A DNA stretch of 64,000 bases from Psychrobacter immobilis (GTDB taxonomy: Bacteria; Pseudomonadota; Gammaproteobacteria; Pseudomonadales; Moraxellaceae): positions 1-64,000 of the forward strand of contig NZ_CAJGZJ010000010.1 in the NCBI RefSeq assembly GCF_904846225.1, written 5' to 3'. Made by a program: the position numbers and the translations under genes. The stretch's first letter is position 1, and every line of letters begins with the position of its first letter. Below, one piece after another: positions 17,880 through 25,820 of the stretch. The notes under the pieces were generated by a model that was not told where the DNA came from, made no database searches, and saw nothing but the letters and a program-made list of their open reading frames with translations.

Positions 17880-18920
17880 CTATTCTTTTACAAGACGCTT
17901 TAGTAATGCAAGTGTATCCTCGTTTCTCACTAAAGCGACGCCTTGTCCTACCCACAAGGATAAATGCTCCGCATCGTCATTTTTCGCAGCGTGGGCGCGC
18001 ATAAACGTAGTCATAGCGTTTAACTGCGGGTAGGGCGGTAATTCATGCGCGCTTTCAAATTGCGCAAAGTCATGCAAATATCCATTTAATAAACCACGCG
18101 CAAGCTTGCCTGAAAACAGTCGCGTTAAGCGCGTCTCGCTACTGCGTTTGCCTTGACTGGCATCAAGTAACGCCTGTTTATAAGTGTCATTGATACCGCA
18201 TTGGTCGGTGGTCAAAAACGCTGTCCCCATTTGCGCCAGCTCAGCACCAGCGGTCTGCACGGCCTTGATGTCCTGTGCCGTCATGATGCCACCAGCGGCA
18301 ATCAAAGGAATGTCAGTGCAAGCGCGTGTTTGGCTAATCAGCGTTAACAATCCCAATGGATCGCTTTCACTTTGTGACAACCAGCCACCGCGATGACCGC
18401 CCGCTTCAACCCCTTGTACACAGACGGCATCTGCGCCAATATCGCTCCATGCTTTCGCTTCCAACGGATGATTGGCCGTACCGATGACGCGTGTGCCTAC
18501 ACTTTGCAGATGCTGAACGTGCTCGGCACTGATAATGCCAAAGGTAAAACTAGCGACAGGAACAGGATTGTCATAGAGCATTTGTAGCTGATCTACGAAG
18601 CTCTGTGCAGGGCGCTCGGGTAGCGAAAATTTTATATTTTGCTCGTCATAATACTCAGTTAGCCAATTGGGTATGTCGGTATCAAAGGTACTAGAGTCAT
18701 ACTCAGACAACACCATTAGATTGATCATAAAGGGTCGATCAGTCAGGGTTTTAATCGTATTGATTTGGCTATCCAATACGTTTGGCGTGGTCATACCAGA
18801 ACCTAATGAACCGAGTCCACCAAAATTACTCACCGTCGCCGCCAGCTCAGGGGTGGTGGCTCCTGCCATTGGCGCTTGGATAATGGGGTAGGTTAAGTTG
18901 AGAGTGTTAAGTAATGTCAT
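17880..18920 (-). CDS. Nitronate monooxygenase-like FMN oxidoreductase
   Basis: 346-aa TIM-barrel flavoprotein of the NPD/NMO (2-nitropropane dioxygenase) family. Landmarks are PIIQAPMAG (12-20), FGGLGSLGSG (33-42), the phosphate-binding VEAGGHRGG (about 171-179), IPLIAAGGIM and AQMGTAFLTT. These define FMN binding, and the histidine in GGHRGG is the usual catalytic base region. The family oxidises alkyl nitronates such as propionate-3-nitronate; some members are instead NADH:quinone reductases, so the activity is uncertain. Start ATG 18920 follows AGGAAG. No terminator is evident between this gene and the convergent esterase. Confidence 0.85.
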   Translation of the reverse strand: MTLLNTLNLTYPIIQAPMAGATTPELAATVSNFGGLGSLGSGMTTPNVLDSQINTIKTLTDRPFMINLMVLSEYDSSTFDTDIPNWLTEYYDEQNIKFSLPERPAQSFVDQLQMLYDNPVPVASFTFGIISAEHVQHLQSVGTRVIGTANHPLEAKAWSDIGADAVCVQGVEAGGHRGGWLSQSESDPLGLLTLISQTRACTDIPLIAAGGIMTAQDIKAVQTAGAELAQMGTAFLTTDQCGINDTYKQALLDASQGKRSSETRLTRLFSGKLARGLLNGYLHDFAQFESAHELPPYPQLNAMTTFMRAHAAKNDDAEHLSLWVGQGVALVRNEDTLALLKRLVKE

Positions 18921-19026
18921 AACGAGCTTCCTGTTTATTAGGATATTTGCATGACTTACTTTAACAGAGGTAGGCGGTGCGCGTGTTGGATAGTGTTTAT
19001 TTAGTTGCTGAATAGGAGAGGTGGGT

Positions 19027-19072
19027 TTTGACTACGAAGTTGTAGTTAAAATATTTGACTACGGTTTTGTAG
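19027..19072. repeat. Two direct 19-bp repeats
   Basis: TTTGACTACGAAGTTGTAG (19027-19045) and TTTGACTACGGTTTTGTAG (19054-19072) differ at three bases, with a 27-bp period. Each has CTAC/GTAG dyad symmetry. They lie just beyond the 3' end of the coiled-coil membrane gene. Confidence 0.7.
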
Positions 19073-19098
19073 CTAAGTAGGTATAGTTTATGAAAAGA

Positions 19099-20193
19099 CT
19101 ACTCTTTAGGGTCAGTAAAAGGGAGTTTATTAGCAGTTTTATCGAAGATACCAATTAGAGGAGCATTATCACCATGCTTTTTATCTAACGTATTTGAAGC
19201 GTTCATAGATATAGTTTCAATAGCAGCAGCTAAAAGTTTTTCTAGTAAAGGTTCTTTGTTTTCACTATCAAGTTCTTCTATCTGAAGCTTAAAGCTCTGA
19301 TAGGACTTAGCCAAAGCTTCCTTATGTGCGTATTCTTGTTTTAGTCTCTCCGCCTCACTTCTTCTTTTAGAAGCAAATATCGCAAACCAGATAATAGGTA
19401 GAACAATAGGTAAGCGTTGAAGTAAAAACACGCCTATATCATTGAAAAAATTACGACCATCAGCATTTGATGAAAAATCAGTCAAAAGTAAACTATGTAT
19501 GGTCAAGGAACCTGATACAAGTAAAAGAAGAAAAAGAGAGACAGTAAAATATTTGGAATATTTTTCTATAGGTTCGTTGAAAGATATACTTAATTCATGA
19601 TAAGCACTTGCTAATCCAGCACTTGTAGCGCCAGGCAACAGACTTTCAATATTAGATTTTATAACTTTGTATTGATCTGTCTGAGTGGTGATTAAAGAAT
19701 CTAAGTTATTTTTTCTTTCATTAATTTCAAATTTGAGACCATCTTCTATGTCACCCTCTGCATTAGGTTCCCCAAAAACTTTGTTATGAAAGTCGTCTAA
19801 TTCATTAAGCTTTATGGATAAATCATCTCGAATTTTTTGGACTTCTATATTTGCAGTAGTTATTAGCTCTTGAGCTTCTTCTATTTTAGACTGTATTGAG
19901 CCTTCATCTATCAAAAGAGAACTATAAAAGGCGTCTATCTTAGAGCGTTGTTCGTCGATAGATTCTTCCAGACCTTTCATCTTTGCCTGCAGTGAAGGTT
20001 CTTCGTCTGTGCCTACTAAAAACTCATTATGTAACTTCGAAATACTATTTTTATACTCAAGCAATTCATCATTAATCTTTGAAGCAGTACTTACCTTTCC
20101 TTTAAGGTGCTTTACTAAATCATTGTTTTTCTCTTTATAAGTCTCGATCTGATTTGTGATATATTTAGTATATTGATTGAAAGCGGGCTTCAT
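19099..20193 (-). CDS. Coiled-coil, two-helix membrane protein of unknown function
   Basis: 364 aa. Residues about 15-185 are rich in E, K and Q with heptad spacing and should form long coiled coils. Then comes LLPGATSAGLASAYHE, a motif I associate with uncharacterised membrane proteins of accessory regions. Two transmembrane segments follow (about 216-236 and 255-275), then a second coiled region (278-320) and a polar tail. I cannot assign a function. The DNA is much richer in A+T than the flanks, suggesting acquisition. It follows the 118-aa gene by 14 bp, so the two probably form one operon. Confidence 0.72.
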   Translation of the reverse strand: MKPAFNQYTKYITNQIETYKEKNNDLVKHLKGKVSTASKINDELLEYKNSISKLHNEFLVGTDEEPSLQAKMKGLEESIDEQRSKIDAFYSSLLIDEGSIQSKIEEAQELITTANIEVQKIRDDLSIKLNELDDFHNKVFGEPNAEGDIEDGLKFEINERKNNLDSLITTQTDQYKVIKSNIESLLPGATSAGLASAYHELSISFNEPIEKYSKYFTVSLFLLLLVSGSLTIHSLLLTDFSSNADGRNFFNDIGVFLLQRLPIVLPIIWFAIFASKRRSEAERLKQEYAHKEALAKSYQSFKLQIEELDSENKEPLLEKLLAAAIETISMNASNTLDKKHGDNAPLIGIFDKTANKLPFTDPKE

Positions 20194-20207
20194 CGCTTTA
20201 ATTTTAG

Positions 20208-20564
20208 CTAAAGAATCTTGAAAGTAGGGACCAGTTTAGAAAGTAATACATCTACTGAGTTATTAGCTGTTAGAACAGTCGCTTCAGTTTGGTTATTGAT
20301 AGCTTCTTCGACACTGGCTTTGCAGCTTATACAATGATTTTTACATTCGCTCCATAAGGTTAAAGGAACAAGTTCACTATCAATACTCTTTATAGTCTCA
20401 TCTATATAAGTTATAACTTTTAATAATCGGGCAAATTCTTGAGTAGGATCAGTTGATTCATTATCGGTATCTACTATAGGCACATCGCAAATTTTATTTA
20501 CTAACTCTTGCCACTCATTCAAGAAGCTTTCATATTCACTATTTCTATTAGTCATAAAATTCAC
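20208..20564 (-). CDS. Small Cys-containing hypothetical protein
   Basis: 118 aa, acidic and mostly helical by composition, with a cysteine cluster CKNHCISC (a C-x3-C-x2-C pattern) near residue 74. It has no signal or membrane segment and is unrecognised. The longest frame begins with GTG 20564; an in-frame ATG lies at 20555; neither has a strong ribosome-binding site. It is the first gene of a two-gene AT-rich unit with the coiled-coil membrane protein, so it may act as its partner or regulator. The pair resembles cargo of a small defence or stress island, by inference only. Confidence 0.62.
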   Translation of the reverse strand: MNFMTNRNSEYESFLNEWQELVNKICDVPIVDTDNESTDPTQEFARLLKVITYIDETIKSIDSELVPLTLWSECKNHCISCKASVEEAINNQTEATVLTANNSVDVLLSKLVPTFKIL

Positions 20565-20642
20565 GCTTATTGAAGCATATAAGTTAATATAACATTAGCA
20601 TACTAAAGTTTATATATTTAAGTTTGTATTGCTTTGCATGAA

Positions 20643-20692
20643 ATAAAAAAGTCGGTTTTCCAAATGTTCAAAAAGATAATTAAGAAAACCAA
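20643..20692 (-). terminator. Terminator of the thioesterase gene
   Basis: On the minus strand GGTTTTC (complement of 20684-20690) pairs with GAAAACC (complement of 20654-20660) and is followed by GACTTTTTT. The loop is long (about 23 bases). Confidence 0.5.
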
Positions 20693-20723
20693 CCCATTCA
20701 TCTAATCTTGAAAAAAACTAATA

Positions 20724-21266
20724 TTAACCCTCCGGCGGCCACGGACGACCAGCATCACTCTCAATCCATTCTGCCACATAACCAGTCGGTGGCAACGCCC
20801 ACTCAGACTGATCCAAAGCCGCCAGCACGCGTGACGTATCGATGACTCTGCCACCTTCGGTAACGCCAGTGCGCAGGATGGCAGAAGAGCACGGCTCACC
20901 CTTGACCCACATCGATTGCTCGATATACATCCAACGCGCATCAATGCCGACGATTTTGGTCTTTAGCGTGAGCTTTTCAAAAGCGCGAATACGCTTGCGG
21001 TATTGGATAGTACTGCCAGCGACGACCAACCCCCAACGCTGTTTTAAAAGCTGCTTGCCAAGCCCCGTACGTACTGCAAAATCCATACGCCCCAAATCAT
21101 ACAGTGTGAAGACGCGACCATTATTCATCTCCAAGAAGTTATCGATATCCGTCAGGCGACAGCGAAACCGAATCTCACTGGTCTCTTTCAGCGTTAAGGT
21201 ATTGCCCTTTTTTACTTGCAGCGCGGCATGAGCGATGGTGCTGGCATAACGAATAAATGGATACAT
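20724..21266 (-). CDS. Acyl-CoA thioesterase family protein (4HBT, THEM6-like)
   Basis: 180 aa with a hotdog-fold pattern: FRCRLTDIDNFLEMNNGRVFTLYDLGRMDF (about 34-63, split by the active-site region around the Asp/Asn residues) and GLVVAGSTIQYRKRIRAFEKL (about 79-99), as in 4HBT_2/THEM6-type thioesterases. These hydrolyse acyl-CoA or similar thioesters, but the substrate is unknown for this subgroup. No signal peptide is seen. The gene lies 43 bp downstream of yheT on the same strand, so co-transcription is likely; a terminator follows. Confidence 0.78.
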   Translation of the reverse strand: MYPFIRYASTIAHAALQVKKGNTLTLKETSEIRFRCRLTDIDNFLEMNNGRVFTLYDLGRMDFAVRTGLGKQLLKQRWGLVVAGSTIQYRKRIRAFEKLTLKTKIVGIDARWMYIEQSMWVKGEPCSSAILRTGVTEGGRVIDTSRVLAALDQSEWALPPTGYVAEWIESDAGRPWPPEG

Positions 21267-21309
21267 AGAGTCGTCTCAAAAGTTGAAAAGTAGAGTTTGG
21301 CTTGCCAGA

Positions 21310-22368
21310 TTATTCATGATTAAAACCAACACCAATAGCTTCAAAATACGCACTGACGGTTTCGGGTATCCAATTGATATCAAATCTTGATTTTTTACCG
21401 TTATTTTTATTTGTGTTAATTGGTCTTTTCGTTGAAGAGTAGCGCAGATAACCGATATGCCCGCCGTGTTCTGTGTCGATGATGGTAACGCTAGTGGACA
21501 CATCATTTGGCGTTGCGGTAAAGCCGATAAAAGGGTCATCTTTGGCACTGATTAATAATAAAGGCTTGGTCACTTTAATCAAATAAGGGAGGGCAGAGGA
21601 AGATTGATAATAGTGATTGTTAGAGCGGTAGCCATGGCGCGGCGCGGTAAAGATATCATCAAAATCGCTAATACGATTGACCGCTTTGATAGCAGCGATT
21701 TCTTCTTTGGTAATGTCATTGGCCAGTGCTTTTTTGATAATAGGATTGAGCAAGTACGGCGTGTAGATGCGATGACTTAAAAAACCATGCATATTGAGCG
21801 CGGCCGATGACATATCGACGGGCGCAGAGATCACCGCAGCGCCTTTGCAAATGGCTTTGTCCCCATATTCGCCCATATATTTTGCCAACGCATTGCCACC
21901 CAGCGACACCCCAACTGCATATATATTGGCGTATTGCTGACTTAGATTCTGTAACGCGTGATGCACTTCATCGGTATCACCCGCGTTATAAAAAACTCGA
22001 CCATTAGCAGGAATGCCGCCACAACTGCGAAAATGCGCCACCACAAAGTGCCAGCCCTGAGCGTGCATTTGATAAGCCAACACCCGCGCATAATGACTGT
22101 CGCTACTGCCTTCCATACCATGAAACAATACGATTAAGGGCGTCTGTTCAAGCTCATCATTTCCTTCTGATTTGATAGGATGCGCATCATAAAAGTCATA
22201 AGCAATATCAGTCTCACCCAATGAGTCTTGCCTCACCATACGACGATAGGTGGGTGCGATTGGTGCAAAAAACTTAGGCAAGATGCTTTGTAGATGCGGA
22301 TTGGTCAGCCAAAAAGGCGGTTTAAAAGGTTTAGGTTCGAAATGGTTCGGCAGATTGTAGGTTTGCAT
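21310..22368 (-). CDS. yheT: YheT family alpha/beta hydrolase
   Basis: 352 aa of the YheT/ABHD1-3 group. It has the N-terminal FKPPFWLTNPHLQSILP signature, FHGMEGSS (oxyanion loop), HFRSCGG, nucleophile elbow GVSLGGNALAKYMGE (Ser in GVSLGG), acid Asp in SAKDDPFIG, and His in EHGGHIGYL. These are the normal triad positions for the family. The role in bacteria is poorly defined; an esterase activity is assumed. A Lys/Asn-rich insert (about 315-327, KRPINTNKNNGKK) precedes the final helix. Start ATG 22368. It is probably co-transcribed with the thioesterase gene. Confidence 0.88.
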   Translation of the reverse strand: MQTYNLPNHFEPKPFKPPFWLTNPHLQSILPKFFAPIAPTYRRMVRQDSLGETDIAYDFYDAHPIKSEGNDELEQTPLIVLFHGMEGSSDSHYARVLAYQMHAQGWHFVVAHFRSCGGIPANGRVFYNAGDTDEVHHALQNLSQQYANIYAVGVSLGGNALAKYMGEYGDKAICKGAAVISAPVDMSSAALNMHGFLSHRIYTPYLLNPIIKKALANDITKEEIAAIKAVNRISDFDDIFTAPRHGYRSNNHYYQSSSALPYLIKVTKPLLLISAKDDPFIGFTATPNDVSTSVTIIDTEHGGHIGYLRYSSTKRPINTNKNNGKKSRFDINWIPETVSAYFEAIGVGFNHE

Positions 22369-22486
22369 GGCGTGTTCTTATCGTTAGTTTTAAGAATGAG
22401 ATTATGATACCGATAGATATAGGGAAAGCCAAAGACTTTCAGTGAACGACTGGTTGCTCAGAATTTTTGATGATTTAAGGGTAAAG

Positions 22487-23083
22487 TTAAGATTCATCTA
22501 ACACCCGTCCATCCATCGCAAGGCGTTCTTTTAAGCTGTCGACATCTGCCTCAGCAAGCGTTGCGGTAAGCGTAACTTGCTTACTATAAGTAACGTCATC
22601 AATCTTGCCGTGTAGACTCTCGACCACATAGCGGCATTGCGCTTCAGTGGCAAACTCAGCGAGTATCTGCACTTGCGCCATCGGTACATAAGGACTTAAT
22701 GTCATTTCATCAACCGCTGCTTGTGCCGAGCCTGCATAAGCACGGGTCAGACCACCAGCGCCCAGTTTGATACCGCCAAAGTAACGCACCACGATGATAA
22801 TGACATTGCCGATAGATTTGTGCTGCAAGACATTGAGTATGGGCTTGCCTGCCGTTCCATTTGGCTCGCCATCGTCATCGAAGCCCGCACTGGTGGTGTT
22901 ATTGGGATCGCCAATGATGTATGCCCAGCAGTGATGACGGGCATCGGCATATTGTTCGCGCAGCTGTTCCACGTGAAACATTGCCTCTTCACGTGAGGCG
23001 ACTGGATACGAGTAAGCAATAAACTCAGATTTCTTAATCGTTAAGCGCGCAGTGACCGTACGTTTTAGCGTTTGATAGCTCAT
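22487..23083 (-). CDS. yigZ: YigZ/IMPACT family protein
   Basis: 198 aa, the usual length. The conserved N-terminal UPF0029 domain includes IKKSEFIAY (17-25), HHCWAY (50-55), DDGEPNGTAGKP (74-85) and VVRYFGGIKLGAGGLTRAY (98-116), and a smaller DUF1949 domain follows. In E. coli the protein has been linked to proline-peptidase-like co-purification artefacts and to translation control in eukaryotic relatives; its function is unsettled. A perfect parS consensus site is embedded in the gene, coding within the EQLREQ region. It is divergent from rsuA. Confidence 0.9.
   Translation of the reverse strand: MSYQTLKRTVTARLTIKKSEFIAYSYPVASREEAMFHVEQLREQYADARHHCWAYIIGDPNNTTSAGFDDDGEPNGTAGKPILNVLQHKSIGNVIIIVVRYFGGIKLGAGGLTRAYAGSAQAAVDEMTLSPYVPMAQVQILAEFATEAQCRYVVESLHGKIDDVTYSKQVTLTATLAEADVDSLKERLAMDGRVLDES
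22965..22980. promoter_or_regulatory. parS: parS-like ParB-binding site
   Basis: TGTTCCACGTGAAACA matches the conserved bacterial parS consensus TGTTNCACGTGAAACA at every fixed position. It lies inside the yigZ coding sequence. ParB binding is inferred from sequence only. Confidence 0.78.
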
Positions 23084-23280
23084 ATTTCATCAGGTCTAGG
23101 TTGAATATGGTAAACTTGTCTCACTTTCACTGTTGTCCGTATTTGGCGCAGTGTTTATTTTATTTTTTATTATAATACCACTTCTCACCATTGAATATAA
23201 CGTACAAGCTAGGTGTGATTGCTTGTGACGTTGGACTTTGAGGTAGAGTTGGTATCATAAAACGGATGGTAGTTAATAGT

Positions 23281-23985
23281 ATGCGTCTAGACAAATTTAT
23301 TAGTAAAGCCACTGAGCTGTCGCGCAAAGAATCGAAAAAGATTATGCACGCAGGTGAAATCACAGTGAACGAGCAAGTCGTCAAAGATCCAGGTCTACAT
23401 GTCGATATCGTCAATGACGAGGTGATGTGGGCAGGTGAGCCACTGTCAGTCGCGGCTGGCAATCGCTATATCTTATTGCATAAGCCTGAAGGGTTTGAAT
23501 GTACCTTAAAAGCCAAAGAATACCCAATCGTCACTGAGCTGATTGCAGTACCAGAGCTCGGTAGCTTACGTATTGCAGGACGCCTTGATGTCGATACGAC
23601 TGGGGCGCTCCTTATCAGTGATGATGGCGGCTGGCTACACCGTGTCACCAGCCCCAAGCATGAACATGCAAAAATTTATGAGCTGACTTTAGCCGATGCG
23701 ATGGATAGCGATGCGCAGGCAAATGCGGTAAAAGAAGTGGCTGAAGGCATCTTATTAGAAGGCGATCACGAAGAAACCAAGCCAGCGATTCTTGAGTTCA
23801 TCGATGACACGCATGCCCGTTTGACGTTGGAGCAAGGTAAGTATCATCAAGTAAAACGTATGATGGGATATTTTGGTAATAGAGTGACTGAGCTGCACCG
23901 CGCTAGCATTGGTCATATTAGCTTAGAAGGTTTAGAAAAAGGCGATAGTCGTTTCTTAACTGCCGATGAAGTTGCCAAATTCTAA
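23281..23985 (+). CDS. rsuA: 16S rRNA pseudouridine(516) synthase RsuA
   Basis: RsuA-family pseudouridine synthase. An N-terminal S4 RNA-binding domain (MRLDKFISKA to about 60) is followed by the catalytic domain with LLHKPEGF, the active-site GRLDVDTTGALL (catalytic Asp in GRLD), and the C-terminal GKYHQVKRMMGYFGNRVTEL. RsuA modifies U516 in the small subunit. ATG 23281 is preferred to ATG 23266 because the family begins MRLDKF; neither has a strong ribosome-binding site. It is monocistronic with a terminator. Confidence 0.9.
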   Translation: MRLDKFISKATELSRKESKKIMHAGEITVNEQVVKDPGLHVDIVNDEVMWAGEPLSVAAGNRYILLHKPEGFECTLKAKEYPIVTELIAVPELGSLRIAGRLDVDTTGALLISDDGGWLHRVTSPKHEHAKIYELTLADAMDSDAQANAVKEVAEGILLEGDHEETKPAILEFIDDTHARLTLEQGKYHQVKRMMGYFGNRVTELHRASIGHISLEGLEKGDSRFLTADEVAKF

Positions 23986-24036
23986 GTACTCATCTTATTA
24001 AGATTATGGTTTAAAAATAGTCTATTGAATACCATT

Positions 24037-24065
24037 AGCAGCGCACCAAAAGTTCGCTGCTTTTT
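24037..24065 (+). terminator. Terminator after rsuA
   Basis: AGCAGCG (24037-24043) pairs with CGCTGC (24055-24060), followed by TTTTT. Confidence 0.8.
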
Positions 24066-24204
24066 GCTGCTCGCTATTTTTGTTAGCTGTCTGTGTTGCC
24101 TGTCTCTTAAAGCTGAGTAGCAGTTTTGCAAAATTCAGGCTTTACGCCTTTGCAAGATTCCTTTGCATGCTAAAGTCTGTTTGTCTTTTAAATATATATA
24201 CTCA

Positions 24205-24340
24205 AATTATCTTAAAAAAATTATGGTACTAATGATATCAGTTTTTTGCAGCCTCTGTCTGCAACGGCACAGCAAGCAAGAAAAACTGATATCAGTAGTG
24301 CATGATGTATCGGCATTACTTTGCTCAGGCTATATTTTTA
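24205..24340 (-). repeat. Intergenic hairpin repeat, copy 4
   Basis: Reverse orientation (GCCTCTGTCTGC then GGCACAGCAAGC). The arms ACTAATGATATCAG (24228-24241) and CTGATATCAGTAGT (24286-24299) pair with one mismatch; the arm sequence differs from most copies yet stays complementary. The outer ends are degenerate. It lies between rsuA and the DsbC-like gene. Confidence 0.82.
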
Positions 24341-24414
24341 ACTAATACATTTATTTTTATAATAATTTTTATGATCAGAAATGATCATTATTAAAATCAG
24401 ATAGGACTGTCTCT

Positions 24415-25488
24415 GTGAAACTCCCTTTATTGAAATCGGCTAGCTCGATTGGCATCTTGGTACTGGCAACGACGGCCTGTGCTCAGCCTAACGCCACTGA
24501 CGTTATCAGTAAAAACGCGGGTCAAAGTGCTCATAGCGCCGAAAATACGCAAGTGGTTGACACGGTCAGCGCGTCTGTCGACAAGCGGTTGCGCCAAGTT
24601 TTAGCGCAAGCAGGCATCAAAACACAAATCACCTCTATCGTGGCATCAAACTTACCCAATATGTATCAGGTTAATTTGGCTGGGCAGTTGCCACTACATA
24701 TGACTGAAGACGGTAAATACGTCATTCAAGGCGAGCTACAAAAAAACCCAAGCAAGCGGGTAGTGACTAAAACGCTGCAACGTAGTAATAGTGAGCAAAT
24801 AGGTCAACCCGTTAGTGCGGCGGTTAAATCGGCTATGCTTGCCAATATGGGCGCGCTCAAAAACATGAGTGCCAAAACACCGCTTTTTTACACCGCAGTA
24901 CCGGGCGTTATTTGGGGTGCAACATTAGAAGGCGTGCCTTTCTTATTATCAGATGATGCCCAGTATATAACTGATGGCGAGATCTCAGTTATCGAAAATG
25001 GTCAATTTATGGGTCTCGACACAGCATTTGAAAGCCGCAAAAATCAGTCGGTATTTGCTACTTTAGATGATAATCAGCTGATTAATTATCCAGCCACCAC
25101 GCCTGAAAAAGCCGTTATATACGTGGCTGACGATGTGAACTGTCCCTATTGCCGTAGACTTCATCAACAACTACCGATGCTGAATGCAAAAGGCGTGACG
25201 GTCAAGGTTATTGCCTATCCGATATATGAGCAGTCACCCGAGCAAATGCGGGGTATCTGGTGTCAAGGCTCCGATGCCAGTCGCCGCAAGGCTTTTGATA
25301 AAGCCATGCTAAAAGGTGAGATGACACCTGCGCCAGCCAGTTGTAAGGTCGATCCCATCACGCCTAATCGCGACAAGGCTGCTGGCCTCGCGGTGATTGC
25401 GACACCCGCTATTTATCGTGAAGATGGTGTACTGTATCAAGCCAGTTTTGAGAGTCCTGAATTTTTAGAGTTTTTAGGTATCGAATAG
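24415..25488 (+). CDS. dsbC: DsbC-like thiol:disulfide isomerase lipoprotein, duplicated N-domain
   Basis: 357 aa, far longer than the ~216-residue mature E. coli DsbC. A lipoprotein signal (TTAC, Cys22) suggests anchoring. Two DsbC-N-like segments occur in tandem: about 66-109 (NMYQVNLAGQLPLHMTEDGK) and about 157-195 (VIWGATLEGVPFLLSDDAQY). The thioredoxin-fold domain then carries CPYC (243-246), the structural pair Cys283/Cys310 and cis-Pro in ATPA (329-332). It should shuffle wrong disulfides in the periplasm. The start is GTG 24415 with AGGAC upstream; it is monocistronic. The second N-domain is what makes it unusual. Confidence 0.85.
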   Translation: MKLPLLKSASSIGILVLATTACAQPNATDVISKNAGQSAHSAENTQVVDTVSASVDKRLRQVLAQAGIKTQITSIVASNLPNMYQVNLAGQLPLHMTEDGKYVIQGELQKNPSKRVVTKTLQRSNSEQIGQPVSAAVKSAMLANMGALKNMSAKTPLFYTAVPGVIWGATLEGVPFLLSDDAQYITDGEISVIENGQFMGLDTAFESRKNQSVFATLDDNQLINYPATTPEKAVIYVADDVNCPYCRRLHQQLPMLNAKGVTVKVIAYPIYEQSPEQMRGIWCQGSDASRRKAFDKAMLKGEMTPAPASCKVDPITPNRDKAAGLAVIATPAIYREDGVLYQASFESPEFLEFLGIE

Positions 25489-25531
25489 TCAAATTAACGC
25501 AGCCCAGTGTTGTTATTTATTGGGCAGATTA

Positions 25532-25584
25532 CTAGGGCGTGTCCTCATTTTTATTACCATTTTTAAAATGAGAACACGCCCTAG
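25532..25584. repeat. 53-bp palindrome with IS5-like ends
   Basis: CTAGGGCGTGTCCTCATTTT (25532-25551) is almost the exact reverse complement of the right arm ending CACGCCCTAG at 25584. The same CTAGGGCGTGTYNTCA end occurs on the 176-bp element at 46742-46917. It looks like two transposon ends placed back to back with no interior. It abuts repeat copy 5 and may also act as a weak terminator for the upstream gene. Confidence 0.7.
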
Positions 25585-25719
25585 CCTAAATAAGAAAGGG
25601 TCAAATATTATCGCGTACTACTGTGATAAATTTTTCTTGCTTGCTGTGCCGTTGCAGACAGAGGCTTCGCAAAATTTATTCCAGTAGCACTGTACCTTTT
25701 TATAGAGGATCCGTTATAG
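25585..25719 (+). repeat. Intergenic hairpin repeat, copy 5
   Basis: The arms starting CTACTGTGATAAATTTT (25618 onward) and ending in CCAGTAG (25687) pair, with a core of GCTTGCTGTGCC/GCAGACAGAGGC. The left outer end lacks the TATAGTCAGT segment and begins directly after the CTAG of the neighbouring palindrome. Confidence 0.85.
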
Positions 25720-25726
25720 ATTCAGC

Positions 25727-25772
25727 AAAAAAAACCGCTTTATGAACATGGCTCATAAAACGGTTTTTTATT
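25727..25772 (-). terminator. Bidirectional-looking terminator near the DUF2939 gene
   Basis: An A-run followed by CCG.TTTATGA (25727-25745) pairs with TCATAAAACGGTTTTTT (25753-25769). T runs follow on both strands. It lies about 50 bp beyond the stop of the minus-strand DUF2939 gene. Confidence 0.8.
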
Positions 25773-25820
25773 CAGGTTAATAAAGATTAATAGCAAGGCT
25801 TTGACTATTAGAAGTAGAGG

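Noticed and set aside
24163..24345. 60-codon frame across repeat copy 4
   Set aside because: It reads through the hairpin repeat and has no protein-like features.
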